From positions 1 through 21,247 of the IMG/VR virus record IMGVR_UViG_3300009132_000048: a DNA stretch of 21,247 bases. The stretch is one strand, 5' to 3'. How positions within the stretch are numbered: the stretch's first letter is position 1; every line of letters begins with the position of its first letter. Under the pieces are notes generated by a model. The model did no database searches and had not been told where the DNA came from. It saw only the letters and a program-made list of their open reading frames with translations. Of this stretch, positions 8,601 through 16,645 are shown one piece after another. Source of the stretch: a virus. The position numbers were made by a program, and so were the translations under genes.

Positions 8601-10686
8601 CTTGGTCATTATATTTAGGAATGTCTTCGTAATCAACCTGTCCAGTATATGAATCAACTGTAAAAAAGTCACCAGCTGAATGTGAGAAGTAGTCATATGT
8701 AACAGTAAGTGCTACAGCTGCAGTATAGTTAGATGTAGACTTTAATGTAATATGACCAATACCATAATGAGTATCTGTTTGACCATTATCTAAATCAAAG
8801 TGTTCAGTTACATCAGCACCGCCCGAAGTTTCAGTAATAGATACTATACGATATATATCTGCATGACCAAGAGCATTCGTAGTACCTGGAGTACTAAAAT
8901 CTGCTCCTGCAGATAGTGAAGTACCCTGGTTAGTAACTAATGTTTTAGTTTTTTGGTCTAATGTACGTACCATTGGAGCAATTAATCTTACAGTATCTCC
9001 CACAGCAGAAGCTGGTAAGTTAGCTATAACAACATTTGGAGGAGAAGCTCCATTAGTAATAGTAATGTCACCTACAACAATTTCTTCACCACCAACTGTT
9101 GAATCAGTGTCATTAATTAAAATCCAATTTGTATTAAGTGATTTAGAACCAAATTGTTCATTGGCAGCAACCGCAGTAAATGTAGCAGTATTTGAACCTG
9201 ATACAGTAGCTGAACCAACTATACGATTAGTCTCATATCTATAGTTAAAATCAGTTGTACCATCTGTTTGGCTATTACATGTTTTTATTCTTTCGTAAGG
9301 TAAATCATATACTAAACTATCTGGACCAAGGTTATATGCCGTAGCTGCACCACTGTCTGCTATTGTTGCAGCAAAGGTTGTACCTGCCGCGGTACCCTCT
9401 TTGTCATCTAATTGAGTTGCCGCTGTCATTGTACCAGTAAAATCAAATATATGTATTCTATATCTTGATGCAGATGATGCACCATTACCACTTACACGTT
9501 CGATTGACCGTGCACGGCAAGTACCAATTTCTGTACCACCTGAATTCTCAATACTAATTTTACCGAATGTAGTAATGTCAGGTGTGCCAACCATATCTGT
9601 AACTTCAATATAGTTATTATGTGTTATCTCTGTAAGTTTATCTGTAACTAATTCTGATGTTCTTGCTTTATTAAAATGAACATTATTAGTTCCTAATTTC
9701 TCTATTTCATAACCTCTTACATAAGCTTTTGAAGGGCCAACTGCAAGAGATAGTTTTGTAGCATCAGGACTTGAAGCTTGATGTGTTTTGACAATAGCTG
9801 GAAAAGGATTAACATAATAGTTACCTGATTCATCGAACGTTCTACGTGCTAACTCATCTTCTAAAGCATTATAATCAGGGGTCCGTGCATTCTTTGTAAT
9901 AACACCAGACTCTAATCTAGCTATAAGAACAAAATTACCTGTTGTTGCATTAACTGCTTGAGAAGATAATGCTGCTGTAATAGAATAACGGTGTGCACCA
10001 GGTGCGGACTCATTAGGAGTACCTGTGGCATTATCATTTAATGATGAATCACTACCTGAACTAACAAGAGCTTCTGTAACGAGTAAGCCTATATCAAATG
10101 ATACATCATAAGTATATTTGGATAATACAATTGTCTTAGCTTTAGCTGTGACAAAATGTTTCTTAATATAGTATATACCATCTTCCATAGATACTATTGA
10201 ACCAAAACCTGTAGCGGCAGATGCTTTTACTTCAGCTGATTTATTAACTCCATCTGTTATAGTTGCATTATCAGCAAATACGGTACCAGATATATATTGC
10301 ACAAATATTGTAATTGGGTCTGAGCCAGTAGCTAAAACCGCATGAAGAACCTTAGCGGTGTTAGTACCATCAGTAAATTCAGTACCAACTAATTCTGCAA
10401 CAGTATCACAGTATGCATTAACCGAATCTAATTTAACATAGTCAACTTTATTATGAAGGTGAACCGCACCAGGCACAACAACCGAACCATCCTTAAATAT
10501 ATTGTCTCCCGCAGAAGATATTTGATGTTGTAACTGTGTTTGTAGCTGAGTTAACTCTCGTGCTTGTACAGCCTTACCGGGTCTAAATAATATCCTTTGA
10601 TATTGTTCTTTAGGACTAAGCGTATTACCTGAAGCTACGCTTTCAAAATCGTCCCAGTATGGTTCTACGTTAAATGCTATTGCCAT
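5674..10686 (-). CDS. DUF4815-family large virion structural protein, 1670 residues
   Basis: The N-terminus (MAIAFNVEPYWDDFESVASG, then RILFRPGKAVQARELTQLQT) matches the DUF4815 family of large structural proteins in T4-like marine phages. A conserved core at about 690-830 contains LRSAVDFRPRMD, FYLPRMDKIYLDSKGNFGV, a Pro-rich turn, IPPYTL and RRYTMRDIGRID. A second conserved block at about 1200-1346 contains DPLAQSFLFDKAQFVTKLDL, IREMVNGFPTQ, the FPSPVFLQDGIEYAFV strand, LFKSANASTWTAEQGKDL and LHRAEF. Residues 975-1015 are Trp/Gly-rich. Residues 1380-1440 look like an added beta module (HGMSVGDSVTIAG, HTITAITRDSYTFVSDGTG). The position after gp8 equals that of T4 gp9/gp10, so it may be the peripheral wedge component that holds fibres. 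That equivalence is an inference. The ribosome site AGGGAAG at 10691-10697 supports the start. Confidence 0.88.
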   Translation of the reverse strand: MAIAFNVEPYWDDFESVASGNTLSPKEQYQRILFRPGKAVQARELTQLQTQLQHQISSAGDNIFKDGSVVVPGAVHLHNKVDYVKLDSVNAYCDTVAELVGTEFTDGTNTAKVLHAVLATGSDPITIFVQYISGTVFADNATITDGVNKSAEVKASAATGFGSIVSMEDGIYYIKKHFVTAKAKTIVLSKYTYDVSFDIGLLVTEALVSSGSDSSLNDNATGTPNESAPGAHRYSITAALSSQAVNATTGNFVLIARLESGVITKNARTPDYNALEDELARRTFDESGNYYVNPFPAIVKTHQASSPDATKLSLAVGPSKAYVRGYEIEKLGTNNVHFNKARTSELVTDKLTEITHNNYIEVTDMVGTPDITTFGKISIENSGGTEIGTCRARSIERVSGNGASSASRYRIHIFDFTGTMTAATQLDDKEGTAAGTTFAATIADSGAATAYNLGPDSLVYDLPYERIKTCNSQTDGTTDFNYRYETNRIVGSATVSGSNTATFTAVAANEQFGSKSLNTNWILINDTDSTVGGEEIVVGDITITNGASPPNVVIANLPASAVGDTVRLIAPMVRTLDQKTKTLVTNQGTSLSAGADFSTPGTTNALGHADIYRIVSITETSGGADVTEHFDLDNGQTDTHYGIGHITLKSTSNYTAAVALTVTYDYFSHSAGDFFTVDSYTGQVDYEDIPKYNDQELRSAVDFRPRMDNTGGNYTGTGAQTAFAPTRYSQFETDIQFYLPRMDKIYLDSKGNFGVAEGIPDRTPGVPAIPSDAMHLFTLSIPPYTLTTEEVGIEFIDQRRYTMRDIGRIDTRLNQVEYYTALNFLETEAQNTQILDTASPYNPRWKAGYLVDGFANTRMSRNDSAEFRASVDIANRTLRPGFSQGNAGLEHHATSTTVKTGDLVTLPYTNTAAITQTQYSGTVNVNPYNVFNWTGSMALSPSTDEWMDIERRPEVVINNDGEFDAMVQALQPQLGTVWGSWTTNWSGGGGHWDNQYTPGGWEGPRNSYRKRGSWSRVWVSGNRQISGKSRSGVQTTIAVETSRVEQGDRVVEVNFVPYMRSRLVHFTATRMKPDTTVYAFFDGVAVADYVSETQPGFTPLVGINSVTAHPDGAGALTTDANGAVSGSFLVPNNSTTQFTAGTKEFRLTSDSTNNEALARTSATADYTAAGMIETRENVIVSTRIPRIQRTNVSSGNVAYSDPLAQSFLFDKAQFVTKLDLYFASKDAAIPVQVQIREMVNGFPTQTVVPFSDVTLNPGSVNIDGTATSFTFPSPVFLQDGIEYAFVILANSNDYTVRYAEVGGEDQSGNRISQQPYNGVLFKSANASTWTAEQGKDLTFVLHRAEFDTTTRNAVLRNSALPSRALGNNPITTTDTSQNVTVAHRDHGMSVGDSVTIAGVAATVNGHTTTHLNKAHTITAITRDSYTFVSDGTGSSTGIGGGAACQATQGLAWNTLKPVIQELILPNTGTSYTIKDTAEGNGTSIGSTALAIVANEDYTPLSAKVIKAGATHTVQLDATFTSTNSYLSPVIDMERCSLITISNRIDNVTSGETAAAGGANLAKYVTKTVELQSTSDGIKLIMDLHRPNNTFIDVYYKTGNNLSTFDTGAWVLATNDLSVVSFSDGYNYNETVYTITPAATFTLFAIKIVMRSTNTADIPKVQQLRAIALQV

Positions 10687-10698
10687 TTTTCTTCCCTA

Positions 10699-12204
10699 TT
10701 AAAATGCGATTACTAATCTTACTGTTTCTACTTGCCCATCAGCCCTCGTGGTTGCCGTCCTATTCTCAATAAACATTACCTCACCTGAATGATGATTAAT
10801 TAAAGGAACTCCTACTGCCGTACAATCTTGTCCTGCAATTGATGTTCCATCCTCACGGATATTATCTGAAGCAGTGAATGTACCAAAACCAGTAGTTTCG
10901 TTTTGTATATAATATATAATACCATTTACTGAATCATATTCTACAACCATGCCCTTAGCACCTGTTACAGTACCTTCAACTATTTGGTCAGCTGGGAATG
11001 ATACTCCTGTTGCTACAGTTAAGCTCTTACATGTATTATATGCACTTGCTTCTGCAACTTGAGCAATAGTACCCGAACCACTTGATGTAGTAGCAATGGC
11101 TTTAAATACTTCTCCAACCACTGGGTCACCACTTGTTGAACCTGCAGTTTCCCAATGCGCATCGGTAGATGTACCCATTGTTAAAATCTTATAAAAGTTA
11201 CCAACTACCATTGAGCCAGAAGCTGAAAGAGTTGCTGTCTCATTAGCTTGTTCAATTGGATTTTTAATAAGAGCCAATTGTCTAAAGTCATTTGAATCAG
11301 GAATTGTACCCGATTCATCACCTGTAAATGTAGTATTAATTGTTACATAATGTGAACGTAAATCATTAGTTGGGTCTGCACCAAATCCACCTGGAGGACC
11401 AATCACTGGTCTTACCGCACCACTTGAACCACCGCCACCTGTTACTGTAACAGTAGCGTGGGTATATCCTGTGCCAACATTAGTCATTGTGATATCTGTA
11501 ATAGCTCCACCTGATACTACAGCCGTAGCTGCAGCACTTGCACCATCACCGACAATAGTCAATGTTGGAGCTGAAGTATATCCAGTTCCTGCTGTTGTAA
11601 TCTTCATATTATATATTGCACCATCAACTGCGTTAGTCTGTACACTATATTGATTAACTAATGCTGTGTCAGAACCTCCCGGAGGTGAAGCTTTAATATG
11701 TCTTGTTGGTATGAATGATGCTGTTAAAAACTTAGTTACATCAGATGTTGGGACTGTAAACATATATTTCCATATATATCCATCTGAGCCTGAGTGATTA
11801 ATAACACCTGATGTTTGAACACCAGTAGTGTCTGGGTTTGTTGTACTTGTTCCTGAACCAGCCTTTAAACACATATATACATTATTGTTATCTGAGATAA
11901 CAAAGTATTTTTTGCTTTCTATGTTGGTGTCTTGGTCATCATATTCTACATAAGTTGTACCAGAAACCCAAAGATTTCTTGGTGAACAATGAATAATATC
12001 TGTACTAGCAATCTTCTTCATGGCAAACATATTTTCCCACAGAGTATTTGATGCGTAGTCATTTTCATATGGGGTGTCTGGAACCGTATCATCAGTCCAT
12101 GCATTAGGCCGTCCCAAAGCCATGTAGAATTGATTGTCCGCAAGACTAGCTAAGAACTTATTAGTTGTATCTAATCTAAATTTGCTAGTTATTATTGCTG
12201 CCAT
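10699..12204 (-). CDS. 8: Baseplate wedge protein gp8, enlarged
   Basis: The N-terminus (IITSKFRLDTTNKFLASLAD, YMALGRPNAWTDDTVPD) and the block around 139-170 (SDGYIWKYMFTVPTSDVTKF) are typical of gp8 of marine T4-like phages. The C-terminus (LINHHSGEVMFIENRTATTR, then a VETVRLVIAF strand) is also typical. T4 gp8 is 334 residues and this one is 501. The extra length fits three inserted modules: about 199-257 (two halves with (G/T)AGTGYT or GTGYTHAT), 327-382 (VVGNFYKILTMGTSTDAHWE...VGEVFKAIATTSSGSGT) and 400-465 (GTVTGAKGMVVEYDS...). gp8 acts in the outer wedge of the baseplate. The ribosome site AAAGGA at 12211-12216 supports the start. Confidence 0.88.
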   Translation of the reverse strand: MAAIITSKFRLDTTNKFLASLADNQFYMALGRPNAWTDDTVPDTPYENDYASNTLWENMFAMKKIASTDIIHCSPRNLWVSGTTYVEYDDQDTNIESKKYFVISDNNNVYMCLKAGSGTSTTNPDTTGVQTSGVINHSGSDGYIWKYMFTVPTSDVTKFLTASFIPTRHIKASPPGGSDTALVNQYSVQTNAVDGAIYNMKITTAGTGYTSAPTLTIVGDGASAAATAVVSGGAITDITMTNVGTGYTHATVTVTGGGGSSGAVRPVIGPPGGFGADPTNDLRSHYVTINTTFTGDESGTIPDSNDFRQLALIKNPIEQANETATLSASGSMVVGNFYKILTMGTSTDAHWETAGSTSGDPVVGEVFKAIATTSSGSGTIAQVAEASAYNTCKSLTVATGVSFPADQIVEGTVTGAKGMVVEYDSVNGIIYYIQNETTGFGTFTASDNIREDGTSIAGQDCTAVGVPLINHHSGEVMFIENRTATTRADGQVETVRLVIAF

Positions 12205-12220
12205 GTCTTTTCCTTTGTTT

Positions 12221-12228
12221 TATTTATG
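12221..12228 (-). promoter_or_regulatory. Candidate late promoter box for gp8 (CATAAATA)
   Basis: CATAAATA on the minus strand overlaps the stop of the upstream wedge gene and lies 16 bases before the gp8 ATG. It differs from the T4 consensus only at the first base. With T4-like spacing the start would fall near 12215. Confidence 0.45.
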
Positions 12229-13420
12229 AAATCACGAGTGAACTTGCTCCACCCAATCCGAATTGTAAACCTATATTGTTATTTATACTATCTTGCACTG
12301 TATATCGAGCAAAATCACTGTTTGGACCTAAATATCTAAACTTCATATTGTCCCAATGATTCCACATGCCTATTCTACCACCACCTGAACCAATATTATA
12401 AGTTTCATTTGTAGTTAATGGTGTGTGTGTCCAGCTTATTTCATATAAATTTGAATTGAAATTTACTGGTCCAACTTGGAATGCACCTATATTAAGATTA
12501 ATTTTACCAGCTGTTGGTAACCAACCATATAATTGTGTTGGTATACCTGAAGTTAATAACTTAACTAGTATTGCAATCTCACCAAAGAACTTAAATCCTG
12601 CTGGGTGAACTAATCTTGTAAATGCATTTTTCCAATCTGCTATATTTTTACCAGTCCTAAGAACATATGAAAATTGCTGATAATAATATGAGTCTTGTAT
12701 GTATTTTTTATCTGATAAGAATCCATCATTGTTAGTAAACAAACCCTTTGGATATGTTTTAACCACATCACCGTTTGATAATGCGCTTGTAAATGTTAAC
12801 TTATATTTAGTTGTATTTGATTCTGAATATACAGCCTCAGCATAATCTGTGACTGGTGTTTGATATACATTATTGACAAATACCACATCATCATCAAGGT
12901 ATATTCCATTACCACTATCATTATTTCCACTAACTACTGTTGGTGTGCCACTAATTGTGATTACATTTGTTGGTGTATATGAGGATTGATTACTTTGAAT
13001 ATCAGTTGCTTGGTCTGTCCAGTTTCCATCTGATGGTTCTAATAAATCTACAAATGGAAAATATGTTTCAACCTCATCATCATATATCATTCTAAAAAAT
13101 GCTGTAATAGATTCTGGTGTACCCCTACTTCTATAAAATTCAATAAGCCTCTTATAAAACATCCTTGGGTCTGTAGCAAAGTCACGTGGTACAGCAGTAC
13201 CAATCTCATTTTGAAGTTCTGAAAGGAGACTATCTTCTACAAAATCAATATCTCTTTGGATATCTAATGCATTAAGATAAAATCCTGATTTATTTGAACG
13301 TTCTAAATAAAGAGCATATACCTTAAGAAATGAAACTAAGTCAGGATATGTCGATTGGACATGTTCAGGTATTAAGTCATCTATGTATGATGATATATTA
13401 TATTTACCTAGGCCAGCCAT
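12224..13420 (-). CDS. Baseplate wedge protein at the gp7 position, gpI-like motif
   Basis: This is a 398-residue protein between gp6 and gp8, where T4 has gp7 (1032 residues). Residues 1-45 (NISSYIDDLIPEHVQSTYPD, FLKVYALYLE) and 58-125 are helical and well conserved in marine T4-like phages. The stretch FYKRLIEFYRSRGTPESITA at 88-107, followed by FFRMIYDDEVE, resembles the KGT-containing helix motif of P2 gpI-type tail proteins, the contractile-tail counterparts of gp7. The middle is Ser/Thr-rich beta sequence, and residues 280-398 look like a C-terminal beta domain. The ATG overlaps the gp6 stop (TAATG). It probably forms the inner wedge with gp6. Assignment as a reduced gp7 rests on position and the motif and has not been tested. 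Confidence 0.72.
   Translation of the reverse strand: MAGLGKYNISSYIDDLIPEHVQSTYPDLVSFLKVYALYLERSNKSGFYLNALDIQRDIDFVEDSLLSELQNEIGTAVPRDFATDPRMFYKRLIEFYRSRGTPESITAFFRMIYDDEVETYFPFVDLLEPSDGNWTDQATDIQSNQSSYTPTNVITISGTPTVVSGNNDSGNGIYLDDDVVFVNNVYQTPVTDYAEAVYSESNTTKYKLTFTSALSNGDVVKTYPKGLFTNNDGFLSDKKYIQDSYYYQQFSYVLRTGKNIADWKNAFTRLVHPAGFKFFGEIAILVKLLTSGIPTQLYGWLPTAGKINLNIGAFQVGPVNFNSNLYEISWTHTPLTTNETYNIGSGGGRIGMWNHWDNMKFRYLGPNSDFARYTVQDSINNNIGLQFGLGGASSLVIS
12280..12287 (-). promoter_or_regulatory. Possible internal late promoter box upstream of gp8
   Basis: A perfect TATAAATA on the minus strand lies inside the 3' end of the gp7-position gene, about 75 bases before the gp8 ATG. It codes for Ile-Asn in that gene and may be chance in AT-rich DNA. 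It could, however, serve gp8 together with the CATAAATA box nearer the start. Confidence 0.3.
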
Positions 13421-15303
13421 TAGTTAGCCACCGTTGTATAGTCAATACCAGCAGTTGTACCACCAGTAGCCATAGTATCTATCTCTCCTGTTATCGTTGC
13501 GGTTGAGGTATTAATTGTTAATAATTCATTTCTTGTAGGTGACACATCAGATGATGCTGGCTTAACAGTCACGTCAATTGTAGTTGAGCCTGTAGGTAAT
13601 GCAGTTGGTTGAAATGAGTTAAGAGTAACTATTCCAGACTCTTCATTCACATCACCAACATTTGCACTTTGTACTAAACCATCTGTATTAACTATTTGAA
13701 TAATTCGTGTATCACTTGAGCTATCATAATAGTCTTTAAGTTTACAATCAACACCACCAAATGTGAATACGGTTGAAGTCAAATAAGCACCAGTAGTACC
13801 TGTAGTAGCATCAATATCAGTTAATGCTTGATTAAATTTAAGAGTATATTTAGTTGCTGTACCAAGAACAGGTGTAATTTTTTTGGTCATTTTTACACGA
13901 GTGATATTAGATAGGATAGCAATATTTGTATCATCAATTTTCTTCACAACATTTGAATCTCTATATACTCCATTAAAACTCTTAAGGGTATCATTATTAT
14001 ATGCCACGAGTGTAGTCCTTATTGAAGTTGCTAAACCAGATGCTGTTACTGTAGCAAGGTTAGGATTATATTTAAAATAGACTTCAAGGTCTATATAAGT
14101 GTATTCTGGGTCGACAAGAACCGGAGTGATGGATACGACATTTTTTGGCTTAAGAATGTTAGTTTTTATTGTTGTCTTTTGAGCATCAGTTAGTGTTTCA
14201 GCAGATAATGGTTTAATACTTATATAAACTTTACCATAATCTGGTACATCATGGTCTTCACCACCCCATACAGCAACAGCTTCAATGTCGGCAAATTCGT
14301 TTTTAATAATTGTCTTATAGTCATCAGGTGTAACAGCCCTATTTTGAGATACATGTGAAAGTGGAGCATTAAACTTAATTGCTTCTTTAGTTTCTCTTGG
14401 TGCACCACCAGTAGCTTTAGTTACTAATGTGATGGTCTCATCTGAGTTACCAGCAATTGAATCTGTCAATGTAAATGTAGTGGCACCATTAACGTCAGTG
14501 CCTGATGATATCTTAGAGTATTCAATAGTAATTATAGCACCATTAAGTGGTCTTTTACCAACTATATTATCACCAAACTTAATTTCATAATATCCATCTC
14601 TTCCTTCTTCTAAAAAGTATACTTCACTTGTACCGTCTAAGTTTACCATATTAGTATTTAAAGTATAAACCTTAGATGCAGTAGATGCACTTGAATCTTT
14701 CACAGTGACTTTAATGGATTTTGTATTTGCATTAATATCAGGAATTAAATATGTTTCAAAAGTATTATTTTGATATGTGTATACTATAGTTTCTAATGTT
14801 CCTTGCTCAATCTCAAGGTTTGAGAATAACCAACCATTAGTTGCATCATAGTTGATGGTAGTGGTCGTTGAATTAAACATTGGATATGTGATACCATCAA
14901 TAACCGTTTGAAATGTAGTACCCCTTGTCATAGTTAATGGTAGTGGATTATTATCTGCGTCATGATTCCATAAAGGAGTGGCAGAACCTTTAGCCATCTT
15001 ACAATTTATAACAGCGACCGAGGGCGCTATAGACCTTGGTGTATATCCTAATAGCTTAGCGTGAGATACCACAGAAGTTCGTAATTGAGCTGTGTCAAGG
15101 AATGTTTCATTAAGAGCAAAGTTTGCATTCATTGAATTTATATGTGTTACATAACTTAATACGTCAATAATGGTTGCCATTGCTGAGCCTTCATAGTTAT
15201 AGTCATTGAAGGTTGTATCGGTTGCTTTCATATAAGCAACTAAGTTATTTTTTAATTGGTCAAAATCTAATTCACTTGCTGCTATTCTACGTTCTATTGC
15301 CAT
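13420..15303 (-). CDS. 6: Baseplate wedge protein gp6, baseplate J-like
   Basis: This 627-residue protein compares with 660 residues for T4 gp6. The N-terminal helical part is diagnostic: DFDQLKNNLVAYMKATDTTF at 13-32, then YEGSAMATIIDVLSYVTHIN at 37-56, NETFLDTAQLRTSVVSHAKL at 65-84 and LGYTPRS. The middle has YYEIKFGDNIVGKRPLNGAI at 238-257, a typical baseplate-J strand pair. Residues 313-364 (APLSHVSQNRAVTPDDYKTI, ...YGKVYISIKP) are the conserved gp6/gpJ block. The C-terminal 130 residues are Thr/Ser/Asp-rich and less conserved. gp6 forms the continuous ring that links the wedges and that changes shape on contraction. The ATG overlaps the gp25 stop (TAATG), with GAGAGAT upstream. Confidence 0.93.
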   Translation of the reverse strand: MAIERRIAASELDFDQLKNNLVAYMKATDTTFNDYNYEGSAMATIIDVLSYVTHINSMNANFALNETFLDTAQLRTSVVSHAKLLGYTPRSIAPSVAVINCKMAKGSATPLWNHDADNNPLPLTMTRGTTFQTVIDGITYPMFNSTTTTINYDATNGWLFSNLEIEQGTLETIVYTYQNNTFETYLIPDINANTKSIKVTVKDSSASTASKVYTLNTNMVNLDGTSEVYFLEEGRDGYYEIKFGDNIVGKRPLNGAIITIEYSKISSGTDVNGATTFTLTDSIAGNSDETITLVTKATGGAPRETKEAIKFNAPLSHVSQNRAVTPDDYKTIIKNEFADIEAVAVWGGEDHDVPDYGKVYISIKPLSAETLTDAQKTTIKTNILKPKNVVSITPVLVDPEYTYIDLEVYFKYNPNLATVTASGLATSIRTTLVAYNNDTLKSFNGVYRDSNVVKKIDDTNIAILSNITRVKMTKKITPVLGTATKYTLKFNQALTDIDATTGTTGAYLTSTVFTFGGVDCKLKDYYDSSSDTRIIQIVNTDGLVQSANVGDVNEESGIVTLNSFQPTALPTGSTTIDVTVKPASSDVSPTRNELLTINTSTATITGEIDTMATGGTTAGIDYTTVAN

Positions 15304-15701
15304 TATCGTAATCTCTCTATTGTGGTAGTAATATCAAGTACTTCATTACTTGATTTAACTCTCCCGGTTACTGTTACCTTTACTTCATTTTCATCAGCCT
15401 TAGCCTGAATATTTGTATTTAATACTTCTATTCTTGGCTCCCAATTACTTAAAGCAGTATTAATTGAAGTAGACATACTTGCTGCTGTTGCTCTGGTCAT
15501 ATTCTCAAATAAATATCTCCTTAAGTTAGCACCAAAATTATAATTAAATGGTCTCTCTCCATGATTAGTTCTTAATATGTTTAATACACTTTGACTTATT
15601 GAAGCATTATCTTTTTTTATTCCAACGTCATTGGTATTAGGATTTTGTTTAAAAGCAAAATCTAAATCTTTGTAAGTACTTTGTCGTGCTATTGTTGCCA
15701 T
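15303..15701 (-). CDS. 25: Baseplate wedge protein gp25
   Basis: The protein has 132 residues, the same length as T4 gp25. Key family residues are visible: TNHGER at 45-50, NFG at 55-57 and LFE at 64-66, followed by a helix and the C-terminal strand block VKVTVTGRVKSSNEVLDITT. gp25 joins gp6, the gp7-position protein and gp53 in the inner wedge and contacts the first sheath ring. A late box TATAAATA at 15715-15708 ends six bases before the ATG, and no clear ribosome site exists between them. Confidence 0.93.
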   Translation of the reverse strand: MATIARQSTYKDLDFAFKQNPNTNDVGIKKDNASISQSVLNILRTNHGERPFNYNFGANLRRYLFENMTRATAASMSTSINTALSNWEPRIEVLNTNIQAKADENEVKVTVTGRVKSSNEVLDITTTIERLR

Positions 15702-15707
15702 ATATCT

Positions 15708-15715
15708 TATTTATA
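15708..15715 (-). promoter_or_regulatory. T4-type late promoter box for gp25
   Basis: A perfect TATAAATA on the minus strand directly follows the gp5 stop codon and lies six bases before the gp25 ATG. T4 late transcripts start about six or seven bases after the box, which here would place the start at the A of ATG. Confidence 0.7.
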
Positions 15716-16645
15716 CTAATTGGTGTTAGGTCCTGCAGTATTTGGTTGGTCAACATCGTTTTCTCCATGTGTATGGTTATTAAGTGTGATACCTTCTGCT
15801 GTTAATCTTAAATTACCAGTTATATCAACATCACCATCTAATGTAATTTTTTTACCACTACCAGTTACATCTATTTTTATATTATCAACACCTATTAATG
15901 AAGTTGTTCCAGTAATATTAGCTGTCATATTACCAGTAACATCAGTAGTAAGGTTACCACCCACCGCAAGATTTACATCATTTGCTACAGCAATATCTGC
16001 TTGACCACTAACAATAATTCTAACATTACCATATACTTCAAGTGTGTCATGCCCTACCACTAACTGATAGTTATCCCTTACAACCCTTTCAATTTTTGTA
16101 CCATCAGATTGTATTTCATATTGGGTACCACTTTTATGTCTTTCCATTATACGTTCAGCACCAGGAGTATCATCATATTCCTTAGCGTGACCGGACCCTG
16201 TTTCATATACATTATTATATGGGTATACCGGCGCAAAAGTACTATCAGGTTCATAGTCACCTTTAGGGTCATCAACATGTGGATTTATACTTCTTACTCT
16301 ATCATTATTATCAAATGCACCATCGGTCTTAGTGGGAAGTGTACCCATCACCATAAACTCTTGTTGAAAATCATCTAAAAATATACCACAAACTAATGAA
16401 CCAACTATTTTAACATCACCAATTGTTACGCCATCAGGCAATGTATCGCCCTCTTCCCATAAAACTTCTGCATTTAAATTTACTGAATGGCCTTGACCAC
16501 TTATAGCCGGTGTATCTCCAGGCATCATAACCTGTGACCATCCAAGGTCTTTTGGGTCTATGGCATCATGACAACCAAATACAGAAACCTTAACTCTTCC
16601 AAGTTTTTCTGGGTCTACATTATTTTTTACTATTCCAAAATACAT
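15716..16645 (-). CDS. 5: gp5-like central spike protein lacking lysozyme
   Basis: Residues 1-105 form a gp5/VgrG-type OB-fold domain (MYFGIVKNNVDPEKLGRVKV, then LGWSQVMMPGDTPA, and GSLVCGIFLDDFQQEFMVMG). Residues 137-180 contain the conserved linker YNNVYETGSGHAKEYDDTPG then AERIMERHKSGTQYEI. From about 185 to 290 the sequence has short repeated beta strands (VTGNMTANITGTTSLIG, ITLDGDVDITGNLRLTAEGI) fitting a trimeric beta-helix spike. The end carries NNHTHGE (His291 and His293), like the HxH metal-binding tip of gpV-type spikes. T4 gp5 has 575 residues because of an internal lysozyme, absent here. It sits under the gp27-like hub as the membrane-piercing needle. The ATG overlaps the gp27-like stop (TAATG), with AAGAGA upstream. 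Confidence 0.9.
   Translation of the reverse strand: MYFGIVKNNVDPEKLGRVKVSVFGCHDAIDPKDLGWSQVMMPGDTPAISGQGHSVNLNAEVLWEEGDTLPDGVTIGDVKIVGSLVCGIFLDDFQQEFMVMGTLPTKTDGAFDNNDRVRSINPHVDDPKGDYEPDSTFAPVYPYNNVYETGSGHAKEYDDTPGAERIMERHKSGTQYEIQSDGTKIERVVRDNYQLVVGHDTLEVYGNVRIIVSGQADIAVANDVNLAVGGNLTTDVTGNMTANITGTTSLIGVDNIKIDVTGSGKKITLDGDVDITGNLRLTAEGITLNNHTHGENDVDQPNTAGPNTN

Noticed and set aside
15720-16378. Plus-strand open frames opposite gp5, including a hydrophobic 89-residue frame
   Set aside because: They are antisense to the beta-helix spike gene. The hydrophobicity comes from complementing Asp/Asn/Thr codons, and no start signal supports them.
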